Assembly (NCBI GenBank): GCA_027924585.1
Contig: BSBM01000994.1
Coordinates: 10,051,001 to 10,115,000, forward strand
Length of the DNA: 64,000 bases
Reading direction: 5' to 3'
DNA from: Larix kaempferi
Taxonomy: Eukaryota > Streptophyta > Pinopsida > Pinales > Pinaceae
A program made the translations under genes and the position numbers. The notes under the pieces were generated by a model that saw only the letters and a list, made by a program, of their open reading frames with translations, did not search any database and was not told the DNA's origin. The first letter of the stretch is position 1. The number at the start of each line of letters is the position of its first letter. Below are positions 34,220 to 45,622 of this stretch, in pieces.

Positions 34220-34800
34220 ATCAACATAACCCTACAGGTTAAACTTTTGATTCACATCATATTTGAGCCCATAATCAACTGTACCCTTCAGGTACCTCAG
34301 AATATGCTTTACAACAACCAAGTGAACATTCCTCGGATCTGTCAGGAACTAGCTCAATGTGTTCACTACAAAGCAAATATCTGGTCTCATGTTCATCAGG
34401 TACATCAAGGACCCAATCATCTGACGATACATAGTGACATCAACCGGTTCAGATGAAGCATCACACAGAAGCTTCAGGTTCAAGGAAGATTCCATCTGCA
34501 CTCTGTCACACCTCCATACCTAGAAAGTGGTGCATCATACCCAAGTTTTGCACATATATGACTCCCTGTCATATGTCTCAGAACCAAGTGGCTGCTCCAC
34601 ATACACTTCTTCTTCAACTACACCATTCAAGAAAGCTGTCTTGAAATCCATCTGGTGTATCTTCTATTTCATCACTTTTATATTTCTCTATGTTGCCATC
34701 TGTAGCATGCTTGATCTTGATAGATCCATATGGAAGTCATAACAAACTTCCCTTCAGGTCTTGGGACTACATCCCAAACATCATTCTTCATGATCGACAG
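34220..34800 (-). pseudogene. RT remnants of E
   Basis: DNA homology to the Cop1 RT at 34220-34480 (RT tail), 34490-34660 (region coding VDFKTAFLNGVVEEEVYVEQ in the minus frame) and 34740-34800 (KNDVWDVVPRP). Pieces are out of frame with each other and separated by deletions; the catalytic box region is missing. Confidence 0.82.
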
Positions 34801-36310
34801 GTCATGGCATTCTTCCCATATCCTGGGAACTTCAATATCTTCAATAGATAATTTTGTTGCTGAACAAATGTTGTAGTTCTTCTTTTGTAGGTGATGGCAT
34901 ACGATCTTTCCTACACAAAAATTTAAATTGCATGATTAGAAAACATCTCATAGTTTTCAGAACAAATTCTTACACATAAAGAAATATGTCATACAGTCAT
35001 GCAATTATCTTAGCCAATGCTTCAATGCAACATTTATCCATATCCCGTAACTTTCTAGATGCTTTCCAATCTCTACCAAAACATTGTTAAGAGTGTGCAC
35101 AACTACCAACATGTCAGCAAAGAGGTTTCATTCTAGATAAGTAGCAATGGAATGTTGTACAGTTCCATAGGCCATTTACCCATGCATATTAGTAGTATAC
35201 TGTTCATCAATGCAACTATTCTAATATGCATAATACACAACCCAATTCTAGGAACATGAGTATATACATTATTGAACAGTATTATTTAAAAAATAAAATA
35301 TGCAAGTAATGACAATTCAAATACTTATCTTTGTTTGTTTGTTGGGTTGACTCCCTCTCAGTCTTTGCTTCTTTTCTGCAATTCCATTCTTATGTGGATT
35401 GTGAGAAGTGGTCAACTCCCTCTGAATATCTGCATCCTTGCAGAAACTACTGAAGTGTGCTCCTTTGCTTTCTTGCAGGAACAACTGGAGTGTGCTCCCT
35501 CTTGATCTTTGCTTCCTGGATTACCTGTCCTTGAACTTATATCCATCCTTAATCACTATGAATGCTTATTAGTATCATCATTGTGTTATCCTTGAGGTCT
35601 CATACATAATCACATATTTATTAGTATAATCTTAATACTATCAAAACACAATAATCTTAAACATGTATATTCATGATCATTCACAGATAATAAACATTAG
35701 TATTCAAGGTTTCAGGGAAGTCTTCTTTTACTCATACACATTCTTATTTGATTGTAGGACTCTTCAGGTTAGTTGAATCATCAATCAAGATAAGAGATAT
35801 AATATGCATAAAACCCATGATTATTCAAACCTATACCTTCATGATTCTTCTGGTTAGTCATATCATCAATTATGGTAAGAAACATAATATGCATACAACC
35901 ATGATTATTCAAACCTATGACTTCATGAATAATCATTATCAACAACACAACAGTATAAGATCCTAACACAAGGTAGGATTCTAGCTTGATATAGGAAAAA
36001 CATACCTGGATTAGCATGCTAGCTAGTTATGTCTAACATACCCGCATAATGTCTTCTGGTTCTCTTCAGTGACTTATGCTAGAACCTGCATGTCTCATAA
36101 GTTAACCATTGTAGAACCAAGTTATACATACCTCGAAAGTAGATCTTCTATGTGATCCATGACAATGGATGAATATTTGTCTTCATGTCACCATGAGCAT
36201 ATGTTCTTGAAGTAGAACATGATTTGACTTTCTTGGTGTACCTTTTGTGTTAGCAAACAACATAAACCTCATACAACATCACAATGCATTAGTACAATCA
36301 TAAGTGTCAA
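34801..36310 (-). other. mostly unexplained interior of E
   Basis: Only one piece is recognised here: an integrase island at 35372-35462 whose minus-strand translation resembles NPQQNGVAE (as HNPHKNGIAE). The rest (about 34830-35365 and 35470-36310) has no counterpart in Cop1 or F. It holds an imperfect tandem duplication of about 85 bp (about 35762-35931). I cannot say whether it is captured host sequence, another degraded insertion, or diverged pol. Confidence 0.55.
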
Positions 36311-36462
36311 AACCTTAATCAATGAATATCTTCTATTAAGGTGATACGACAAGTCCAGTAATTAATCAAGATTGTACTGTAATGATATGAAGACAAACAT
36401 ATGATAAACTGAACCATGAAACATACCTGTAAGCCATACCTGTCAAGATTGTTTGTAATCTT

Positions 36463-36570
36463 CTTATGGAAGGCCTTAGCCTCATCTCCCTCTGAGACAG
36501 GAACTTCTTCACTTATGTAGGTGGCCAATCCATATTCTTCTAGGATTAACCCAATCCACTTGATTTGCAA
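36463..36570 (-). pseudogene. gag fragment of E
   Basis: Minus-strand translation IGLILEEYGLATYISEE and EGDEAKAFHKK matches the N-terminal gag of Cop1 and F. Sequence before and after is lost. Confidence 0.85.
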
Positions 36571-37886
36571 GGACTGGTCCTGGAGTTGGATTAGGGTTTT
36601 TCAAAGAAAACCCAAAAATTCAAACTTTGAATTTCAAACTTCCGAAAGGATAGAAATATGCACCTTGATGAGTTGATCAAGTTGGTATATTCAGAATTTG
36701 AAAACTGCAAAGTTTCACCCCTCGAAATTGCCTTTTAGATTTTCGGATTTATTGGGGAGGACCCTGAATTAGGGTTTGAATTTCCCGGAGATTCACCCGA
36801 CCAAAAGATTTGATTCAAAACTCTAAGCTTTGATTTTTCTGAGGAGCTTTCAGCCGTGGTCACAGATTTCCAAAATTCCAATTTTTGTAGAAGTCCTAAT
36901 TTTCCATCTTTCCGATCAAAGTCCCGAACTGGGGTTTGATCAAGCCCATCCTTCTGCCCAACCAAAAAATATGATCTTGGTCTCTAAATTTTGATTTTGA
37001 TGAGTAGCATCCATCCGTGGTCTCCGATTACAAAAATTCCAACTTTCTCCGAAGCCCTAAATTCTGGAAGCCATGAATGAAGGTACTAAAAAATAATTTT
37101 GTTTTGACAGAAATATGTACCTGATTGTTTCTGGTGTAACTCCAAACTTTTCAATCCACAGGGTCTAAAAAATTTTCTTGCAATAGCCTGACTTGTTATC
37201 TTTCCATCCCAATAGGTATGACCTCAATTGGATTCTCTGAGAGAGAGTTATGCCAAGTGTCGCAACGTGACCTGTTTATGGGATAATACAGGAGAGCGAA
37301 CTTGTACAACGTGCCACATGTCACTGGTTCAACTTCGGCCTTTGAAACATTTTCCTCTGATATCCCAACCTGTTATCTTTCCATCCTGATAGGTCTGACC
37401 TCAATTGGATTCTTTGAGAGGGAGTTATGCCAAGTGTCGCAACGTGACTTGTTTATTGGATAATACATGAGAGAGATCTTGTACGACATGACACATGCCA
37501 TTAGTTAAACTTCGTCCTCTAAAACCTTTTCCTGATATAGTATAGTTTGTGTACTACCTTTCACTTTTTACGAAATTTCATTTGGATCTTCCTAGCCCAA
37601 GTTATGACCTTTTTCCCAAGGTCACCTGATTTTGACTCAGATCTGGAAGAGGTAGAAACCCTATATTGTGTAGATCATAAATCACAAAGTACAATGAGTT
37701 AGAGGTTGTCCATTGGACATAAGGTACATGGGGATCTGATATTCGACTTGTAAATGTTTCAGACCTGAAACATTCGTCAAAACGGATTTATAGCGAAAGT
37801 TCTATGATGACTGGTTTTTGCTATATCAAGCACTAGCATTGTAAGTGCAACAAGTGTCATACATACCATATCATGCCTTCTTTCAG
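36571..37886 (-). other. leader of E, expanded
   Basis: About 1.3 kb, against 0.5 kb in Cop1. The left part matches the Cop1 leader (repeated AGGGTTT motifs). The right part contains a tandem duplication with a 177 bp period (37183-37536). No coding sequence seen. Confidence 0.7.
37183..37536 (-). repeat. 177 bp tandem duplication in the E leader
   Basis: The landmark TGTTATCTTTCCATCC occurs at 37194 and 37371, and the landmark TGCCAAGTGTCGCAACGTGA recurs with the same spacing. The two copies differ at a few bases. Confidence 0.88.
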
Positions 37887-37902
37887 GCTAGCTTTGATAC
37901 CA
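37887..37902 (-). other. primer-binding site of E
   Basis: Minus strand TGGTATCAAAGCTAGC, against the LTR start at 37903, same variant as in Cop1. Confidence 0.85.
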
Positions 37903-38550
37903 TGTTAAAATTTTCAAAATTTACTTCAATCTAATCTAGGATCTTAACTGAGAGAACAACATGTACAACAAATCTACAGCATATCAATCATGGACACAAT
38001 AATGCAAGCACACAAGAGACACAGAGTTTACTTGGGGAAAACCATAAAGGTGAAAAACCCCAATAACTTCCTCAGAGATAGATAAAGCAATGATACAACC
38101 AGAATACAAGAGATAGTCTTCTCCTAGAAATAGATCCTCCTCCTCCACAAGTGTGCCACTCTCCCAAGTGTGAGTGAGAGAATAGAATGTGTAAAATGAG
38201 AGAGACACACTCTCTATTTATACACTAACTTGACTTGACCTTTAATCAACTAGGTCGGCCTCAACTTAACCACTTAACATAATGCTGACTGGGCCGACCC
38301 CCACTAGGGTGGTCTAATAACCCTTTGACCCACAGGGCCGACCCCCAATAGGGTGGTCTAATAACCCTTTTGACCCACATGACTTATACAGGGCCGACCC
38401 CAACAAGGTGGTCTAATAACCCATCAAGTATAAGTTACGACACTTACAATATAAATGACGACACTTCTGTATAGAGGAATAATAACATCTCTATAGGAAT
38501 ACAATATACATATGTGTGAAATACATTCCGAAGTTACATATACATGAACA
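37903..38550 (-). repeat. 5' LTR of E, 648 bp
   Basis: Same landmarks as the left LTR: three U3 modules (38280-38420) and TATA box at 38214-38222. Followed by tcaaa (38551-38555). Confidence 0.92.
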
Positions 38551-38555
38551 TCAAA

Positions 38556-39360
38556 GTTTTTCAATCCAATTATGCTTCATATATGTTTGATAGGTTCCAT
38601 CTGAGTGAATGCAAACTAGTTCCATTCCCCTTTCTTTCAGGGATCAGCCTTGAGGATGGATCCTCTACACCTTTGGTAGATAATACTTTGTATCGGTAGT
38701 TGATTGGTAGGATTTTGTTTCTGAGACACACTTAGCCTGATCTGTCCTATGTAGTCAGTGCTATCTCTAGATACATGCAGGAGCCTCATGACCTTCACTA
38801 GAAGGAAAAAAAGGGGATCTTACACTATGTGCAAGGTACCAAGACTCATGGTATTCACTATTGAGTCGGGTGTCCTTTGAACCTGGTTGGATATACTGAC
38901 TCTGATTGGGCTCGAGATAACTCAGATCAGAAGTCGACATCTGGTTTTGTCTTCATGATTGGATCTGGACATATATGTTGGTTGAGAAAAAAGCAGACTT
39001 CTTTAGCTCTTTCTTCAGTAGAGGTCGAGTAAAGAGGTGCAGTAAATGCAACTACATAGTGCATTTGGTTGTGGGGCATCTTATCAGAGTTTGGGATTCA
39101 ATTCAGTACTCCACCTGTCATCTATTGTGACAATGAGAGTGCCATCGGGATCTCCACAGATCCGGTTCTGAGACAAAGAACCAAACACATTGAGATACAC
39201 ATGCATTACATCGGTGGATTAGTGCATGATCAAATCATCTCACTGCTCTACCTTCCGATGGAAGAGCAGATTGTAGATATCTACACCAAGACCTTCATGA
39301 TGGAGAGGTTCACTTACCTTAGATCTCTTGTTTGGGTGAGTGATGATATGCTACATTAGA
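38556..39360 (+). pseudogene. D unit 1 continuation: RT end and RNase H
   Basis: Resumes after the E target duplication (tcaaa, 38551-38555). Contains decayed FDRFHLSECK-like RT tail sequence near 38575-38605 and RNase H sequence. The best part is 39069-39359: VIYCDNESAIGIS, RTKHIEIHMHYI and the terminal DIYTKTF, typical copia RNase H C-terminus. It ends at a TAG 39357-39359, as in D unit 2. Confidence 0.87.
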
Positions 39361-39511
39361 ATCCTTCGGTCTATTTTGAGGGAGGGCTTTATTCCCACTG
39401 TGTTTTCCCTCTTTCCTCACTTAGTTTATTTAGATTGATTGTACGGGGTGACCTTTGGTCTCAGTCACCAGGGCCCTATTTTTCAGTTTTTAGTTATCAC
39501 CTCATAGTATA

Positions 39512-39524
39512 GCTTGAGGGAGGG
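39512..39524 (+). other. polypurine tract of D unit 1
   Basis: GCTTGAGGGAGGG directly against the LTR start TGTTGGAAT. The same tract precedes LTR-D3 (about 43969-43981). Confidence 0.8.
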
Positions 39525-40266
39525 TGTTGGAATATTCTCACCATCATTTTTCATATTTGCATGTATACATGCATTTTGCATGCATCCAGTCATCATCTTG
39601 GTGGTCCTCCCAACACCTAGAGCCTAGTTCTAGCTCCCTAGAGCCTGTCTTCAGCCCCCAGTAGCCCTGCTACCTACTTGATGCGCCCTATTTGACTCTT
39701 CTGCATGACATGTGCGCCTTTGCTGACCTACCACCAATTATCATTCAATCAGAGTGCCTTATCTCACCTACCAAGAGTCTGACAGTCATTTAGTGCATTG
39801 ATTGAGTAGTTCTTCCACTGATTGCTCATGCTAACTACCTATAGCTCCTAGTTAGCTAGTTCTGGAGTGCCACTTGATCTTCTGACAGCCTCATGCACCC
39901 TCCTTGGAGTCTCCATCCCCTGATTTATGCTTAGATGGCTCTGTTAGACTCAATTAGACTCATTTGACTAACTATACCACTTATGACTGATACTATTGAC
40001 TAAATGATGTCTCCAATGTTATCCAAGCTAGACTTTGAGCATGATTCGAATGACCTCCTAGGTTAATTCTAATTCTCTACACAATTATTGTATTATTGTA
40101 TTTAGTTTTCATAGTGTCAGCTCATAGCTGATGTATGATACAGCTATTCTCCATTTTCTGTGTTCATGAGTGATTATTGAGTGCATTCTTCTCTTCTTCT
40201 TTGGAAATTCTTGATAGTTTGTGTGAGGATTGTTACAACTATCAGATCCTACCGCAGATTATCACA
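39525..40266 (+). repeat. LTR-D2, shared central LTR, 742 bp
   Basis: Begins TGTTGGAATATTC, ends TTATCACA, preceded by a polypurine tract and followed by a primer site. It is therefore both the 3' LTR of unit 1 and the 5' LTR of unit 2. Confidence 0.92.
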
Positions 40267-40579
40267 TGGTATCAGAGCAGTCAAGAGCTATTCGTATTGC
40301 ATCCATTGCAGCAATTGTAACATTTATTTGAGAAGCTATCTTTCATTGAGCACCAGAAGCCTCTGAATTTCCATAGCAAATCCTGGTGGTATTACCTTGA
40401 ATTCACTAGAGTAATCTAGTGAGGTCTATCTAGGTGTGAATTACTTATTCATATGTGCCCAGGTGTCCTAAGGTAGTGTTCATTCGAATTGTAGCAAATC
40501 TCCATCAAAAAAACTCTTCTTGTTTTGTAATTTTATTCACCCATTCGAATTACTCTTTAATTCGACATTCACTGCTCAG

Positions 40580-43500
40580 ATGGATCTAAAACTCACTTCT
40601 TCCAACTATGTCGAATGGAAAGCTAAGATGGCTCTCTTCATGAGTTCCAAGAGCTTCACCAGGATACTAAATGGAACTATGGTTGAACCACTTAGTGCAG
40701 TAGAGAAATCCAAGTACTTGGATAGGCTTGATGAAGTAGTAGGATTACTTCTTCTCTCAATTTCTGAAGATCTTCACTTCCATGTCATCGATCTAACATC
40801 TCCAAAAGAGGTTTGGGACAAGATTGAATCCCTCTTTGGACAAAAAGATGATATGAAAGGTCATAAATTGGAGAATGAACTCGTCTCTTTGAGTCCTGGA
40901 AGCTTCGAATTCATCAATGCATTCTTAACCAAGTTCACAAGCTTGATTTCTCAGTTGAAGATATATGAGATAGTGAAAGAAGACAAACCACTCATTCTTT
41001 CCATTCTCTCCAAATTGGGGCCAAACTTCTCAGTTTTTGTCTCCACATTTCAGTCAAGTAAGATGTCCATTCCAAAATGGAAGTTTCCCTCACTTGATGA
41101 GTTCATCCAATCTCTCACACAAGAGGAGGAGAATTTAATCTCCATGGGAATGATCAAACCAAAGTTGGATTTTTCCCTTACAGTTGCTAAGGGCAAGAGA
41201 GCGAATGCAAAGGGAAAGCAATTTTTTTTTGAAAAGAGAGTGAATGATACAAAGCGAAAAGATGTTGCATATTAGTGAGATGGGGCTTCAAACTCAAAAA
41301 CGAATAAGCAATCTCAGAAAGAGAGATCCAAGTGCACATATTGTCATTGAGGATTTCATCCTGAGAGTTCTTGTATGAAGAAGACTATAGATTTGATGGC
41401 TTAGTTAGAACAATCTCCCTGTACCTGCATGTGCAAGGAAGAAAGATACTGATACTAAACCTTCTATATCCGAGGAGAAAGAGAGATTCCATGCCCTCAT
41501 GGAAGTGCATCAATTGATTCTTCATTCATCATAGATTCAGGAGCAACAAGACACATGTCTTCCTCCAAAGATCTCTTCTCCAACTTCGAATGCTCAGTTG
41601 GTCCTTCCATCAAGTTGGGAAATGATTCAGAAGTCTCCTCTCAGGGGATTGGAAGAATCAATCTTGACCATGGCTACTTTTCTTATGTGCTTTATGTTCC
41701 TTCTCTCACAACAAATCTAAATGACTCATATTGTAGAGCCCAAAAGAGCGATCTTTTCTCCAAATGAGGTTGAGATACAACACATAGTTTCAGGGAAAAT
41801 CATTGCAAAAGGAGTTGCAAATCACACTTCAAAACTCTATGAGTTTTCCCACTTCTTACTGCTCTCAAAGCCATCTGCTCTCCATACTCATGCCAATGAA
41901 GAAAGCGAATTGTGGCATGAGATATTTGGACATATCAACTACAAGCATTTGCAAGACATGAAAGCTCAAAATGTGGTTGAAGGTCTTCCAAATGACAAGT
42001 TTTCTCATGGCACCTGCAAAGGTTGCTTTAAAGGCAAAGATCCACAAAAGAAGATTGAGGAAAAGAGCACTCTTGAAGAAGTGCGAATGCTAGATCTAGA
42101 TCCACAAGAACCTGAATATCTAGCACTTAAAGTTTCATCTCCTATTTCTACATGGGTTACCACTACTCCTGTCTCCACCATTGATCTTGTCAAAGATAGA
42201 TCTAATCTTCATGATACAAGAACTGCACTCTCTCCCTCAATTCCATTTCTAGTTGAGAGATGTTTTCTTATGATTGTTTTTTATCCAAAGACATACTTTG
42301 AAGCCTCCCAAGATCCGAGATGGGTAGATGCTATGGAAGAAGAGTATCAATATCTTCAAAGAAATGAGACTTGGGAGCTTGTTTCTATCCCACCTGGAAG
42401 GAAACTTGTTCAATGCAAGTGGATCTATAGAAATAAGATGGATTCAGATGGAGTCTCCAACAAGTACAAGGCTAGATTGGTTGCAAGAGGTTTTTCCCAA
42501 GTTCATGGGATTGACTATTCTGAGACATCTGCCCCTGTTGCTAAGATGGATTCCATCCGTCTTGTTCTTGCTCTTGCTGCATCCAAGAACTGGGAAGTGC
42601 ATCATATGGATGTCAAGAGTGATTTCCTTCATAGATATCTAGAGGAGGAGATCTACATGAAGCAACTTGAGGGGTATATTGATGATCCTTCACTTGTTTG
42701 CAGATTGAGGAAGTCCTTGTATGGGTTTAAGCAAGCTCCTCAAGCTTGGTATGCCAAGATGGATTCCTTCTTGCTCTCACAAGATTTTCAGAGGTGCAAA
42801 TCATATTCGAATGTCTACATGAGACATGATGGTAACTCCTTACTTCTCATTGTACTTTATGTTGATGATTTTCTGATTAAAATGAGCAATTTTTCATGTG
42901 TTAGATGAAGATCTATAAAAACTACTTTGCACAACTCCTTCTCCATGTCAGATCTGGGATTGCTGAAGCAATTTCTTGGTCTTGAAGTCACTCAGAGTGA
43001 TTCAAGAATCAAATTTGCTCAATCCAAGTATGCTTTAGATCTTCTTGATAGGTTCCATATGAGCGAATGCAAACCAGTTCCATTCCCTTTTCTTTCATGG
43101 ATAATCCTTGAGGATGGATCCTCTACACCTTTGGTAGATAATACTTTGTATCGACAGTTAATTGGTAGCCTTTTGTTTCTCACACACACTCAGCCTGATC
43201 TATCCTATGCAATCAGTGCTATCTCTAGATACATGCAGGAGCCTCATGAGCTTCACTAGAAGGAAACAAAGGGGATCTTGCACTATGTGCAAGGTACAAA
43301 GACTCATGGTCTTCACTATTCAGTTGGGTATCCTTTGAACCTGGTTGGATATACTGAATTTGATTCGGCTCGAGATAACTCAGATTGGAAGTCTACAATT
43401 GGTTTTGTCTTCATGATTGGATCTGGACATATATGTTGGTCAAGAAAAAAGAAGACTTCCTTAGCTCTTTCTTTAGTAGAGGCCGATTAAAGAGGTGCAG

Positions 43501-43817
43501 TAAATGCAACCACACAGTGCATTTGGTTGCGGGGCATCTTATTAGAGTTTGGGATTTGATTCAATAGTCCACCTGTCATCTATTGTGACGATAAGAGTGC
43601 CATCAAGATCTCCACAGATCCAGTTCTAAGACAAAGAACCAAACACATTGATATACACATGCATTACATCGGAGGATTATTGCATGATCAAATTATCTCA
43701 CTGCTCTACCTTTTGATGGAAGAGCAGATTGCACATATCTTCACCAAGACATTCACGATGGAGAGGTTCACTTACCTTAGATCTCTTCTTGGGGTGAGTG
43801 ATGATATGCTACATTAG
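40580..43817 (+). pseudogene. D unit 2 gag-pol, integrase core missing
   Basis: Starts at ATG 40580 (MDLKLTSSNYVEW). Gag is open to about 41275, then damaged by stops and small deletions (near 41400 and a 14 bp deletion near 41720 that shifts frame). The frame from 41721 holds the integrase zinc domain (WHEIFGHINYKH, GTCKGCFKGKD, two Cys present), a junction KKIEEKSTLEEVRMLD with no catalytic core, then RT with CKWIYRNKMDSDG, VARGFSQVHGIDYSE, KSLYGFKQAPQAWY and YVDDF (near 42863). A stop at 42906-42908 is followed by the RT tail and a decayed RNase H (VEADx, HICWSRKKKTSLALS). This is the better preserved RT of the array, but it is not intact. Confidence 0.9.
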
Positions 43818-43981
43818 CATCCTTCAGTCTATTTTGAGGGAGGGATTTATTCGCACCGAGTTTTCCCTCTTTCTCACTTAGTTTATTTAGATTGATTGTA
43901 TGGGGTGACCTTTGGTCTCAGTCACCAGGGCCCTATTTTTCAGTTTTCAGTTATCACATCATAGTATAGCTTGAGGGAGGG

Positions 43982-44752
43982 TGTTGGAATATTCTCACCA
44001 TCATTTTTCATATTTGCATGTATGCATGCATTTTGCATGCATCCAGTCATTTGCATGCATATGCATGCATCCAGTCATCATCTTGGTCGTCCTCCTAGCA
44101 CCTAAAGCCTATTTTTAGCTCCTTAGAGCCTGTCTTCAGCCCCCAGTAGCCCTCCTACCTACCTGATGTGCCCTATTTGACTCTTCTGCATGACATGTGA
44201 GCCTTTTCTCACCTACCACCAGTTATCATTCAGTTAGAGCGCCTTATCTCACCTACCAGGAGTCTGACAGTTAGTTAGTGCATTGATTGAGTAGTTCTTC
44301 TACTAATTGCTCATGCTAACTGCATGTAGCTCCTAGTTAGCTAGTTTTGGAGTGCCACTTGATCTTATGACAGTCTCATGCACCCTCCTTGGAGTCTCCA
44401 TCCCCTGATTTATGACTAGATGGTTCTGTTAGACTCAGCTAGACTCACTTGAATGACTATTACCATTTATGACTGATACTACTGACTAGATGATGTCTCC
44501 AATGTTATCCAAGTTAGAATTTGAGCATGATTGGAATGACCTCCTTGGTTAATTTTAATTCTCTAAAAATTTATTGTATTATTGTATTCATTTTTCACAA
44601 TGCTATCTCACAGCTGATATGTGATAATGCTATTCTCCATTTTCTATGTTAATGAGTGATTATTGAGTGCATTCTTATATTATTCTTTCCAATTTCTTGA
44701 GAATTTGTGTGAGGCTTGTTACAACTGTTAGATCCTACTGCAGATTATCACA
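43982..44752 (+). repeat. LTR-D3, 3' terminal LTR, 771 bp
   Basis: Begins TGTTGGAATATTC and ends ATTATCACA, followed by accac, the partner of accat at 27920-27924. It carries the longest run of CATGCA/TGCATG motifs (44020-44080). Confidence 0.92.
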
Positions 44753-45622
44753 ACCACATAGATTCAACTAGAGGAACTTGAAGAGTTGGAGGAAGAGGAG
44801 TGCCTCTTCCACTCACAGATGTGGGTGAAGGGAATTACCCTACATTTTGTTGCGGAAAGTGACAACCAAAAGAACCTAATTTCAGTAGAATTCATCAAGA
44901 TATTGGAGCTACCAATATCACCACACCCGCAACCATATACCATTGGTTGGCTAAGCCAAGGAAAGGGTATCCACATCAGTCATCAATGCCGCCTACCATA
45001 TGAAATCAAGCCCTTCAAAGATGAGGTATTGTGTGATGTGGCCCCACTTGAAGTATGTGATGTTCTTTTAGGACAACCATATATGTCAAAGAGTCATGCT
45101 ATATATGAATCACGACCTCGTAGTGTCATTGTCACTTTGGGAGGACAACACTATCAGATACTAGAGATAGGTCCACCTACCCCAACCAACCAGGGCCGGA
45201 AGATAATTTCCCACACTATAAATTTTCCCTATTCGCAATTTCCATTGAAGGAGAACATCATATCACAGAGACATCCACAACCTCTACACATGATCCCTCT
45301 ACTCAACAGAAACAAGAAGAACACAAGGTCATTACAACATTGTCTATCCAGGTAAATATACAATGCAAGGCAACACATTCAAGGTGCTCCTCCAGAAAGA
45401 AATCATCCACACCATTGAAGGCCAAGGATAACATGAAAACCAAAATTGTTGAACAACTCCAGCGCATCCATCAACAACCATTACAATGATCTAAAAATGT
45501 CAAAGAAAGGAAGGATTTTCACATCCGCAAATGCCGCACGAGGAGTTCAACTCAACACATAGTTCGACATATGATAACAGATTTGACGCAATGGATACCA
45601 TTGATTTTTAAAGGGGAAGGAA
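44753..45622 (+). pseudogene. C unit 3 continuation: gag end and protease
   Basis: Resumes exactly where 27924 stops, after a 5 bp duplication (accat 27920-27924, accac 44753-44757). The frame 44786-45355 reads through the gag/protease junction (CLFHSQMWVKG) where units 2 and 4 have TAG. The active-site stretch is AESDNQKN in place of DSGSQKN, so the catalytic Asp is Glu and Gly is Asp. Landmarks PYTIGWLSQGKG, CDVLLGQPYM and SVIVTLGGQHYQI follow. After 45355 the tail is non-coding and ends at a purine tract before LTR4. Confidence 0.88.

Larger units (their letters stand above)
31478..38550 (-). mobile_element. Ty1/copia element E, decayed relative of Cop1
   Basis: Two LTRs (31478-32124 and 37903-38550) face the same way and differ at about 20 positions. 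A perfect 5 bp duplication tcaaa flanks the element (31473-31477 and 38551-38555), inside the RT of D unit 1. The 3' repeat region, RNase H and gag remnants are close to Cop1, but most of pol is gone: only islands of RT and integrase remain, separated by sequence not found in Cop1. It would depend on other copies for all enzymes. Confidence 0.92.
27925..44752 (+). mobile_element. array D: tandem integrase-less Ty1/copia, two units, three LTRs
   Basis: Three LTRs in one orientation (27925-28713, 39525-40266, 43982-44752) flank two internal regions, each with its own primer site and polypurine tract. The whole block is bounded by a 5 bp duplication of C sequence (accat/accac), so it behaves as one insertion. 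Unit 1 is interrupted by E (31478-38550). Both units code gag, protease, the integrase zinc domain, RT and RNase H, but lack the integrase catalytic core. LTRs differ by roughly 8-10% and internal parts by 3-7% in stretches compared by eye. Confidence 0.9.
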
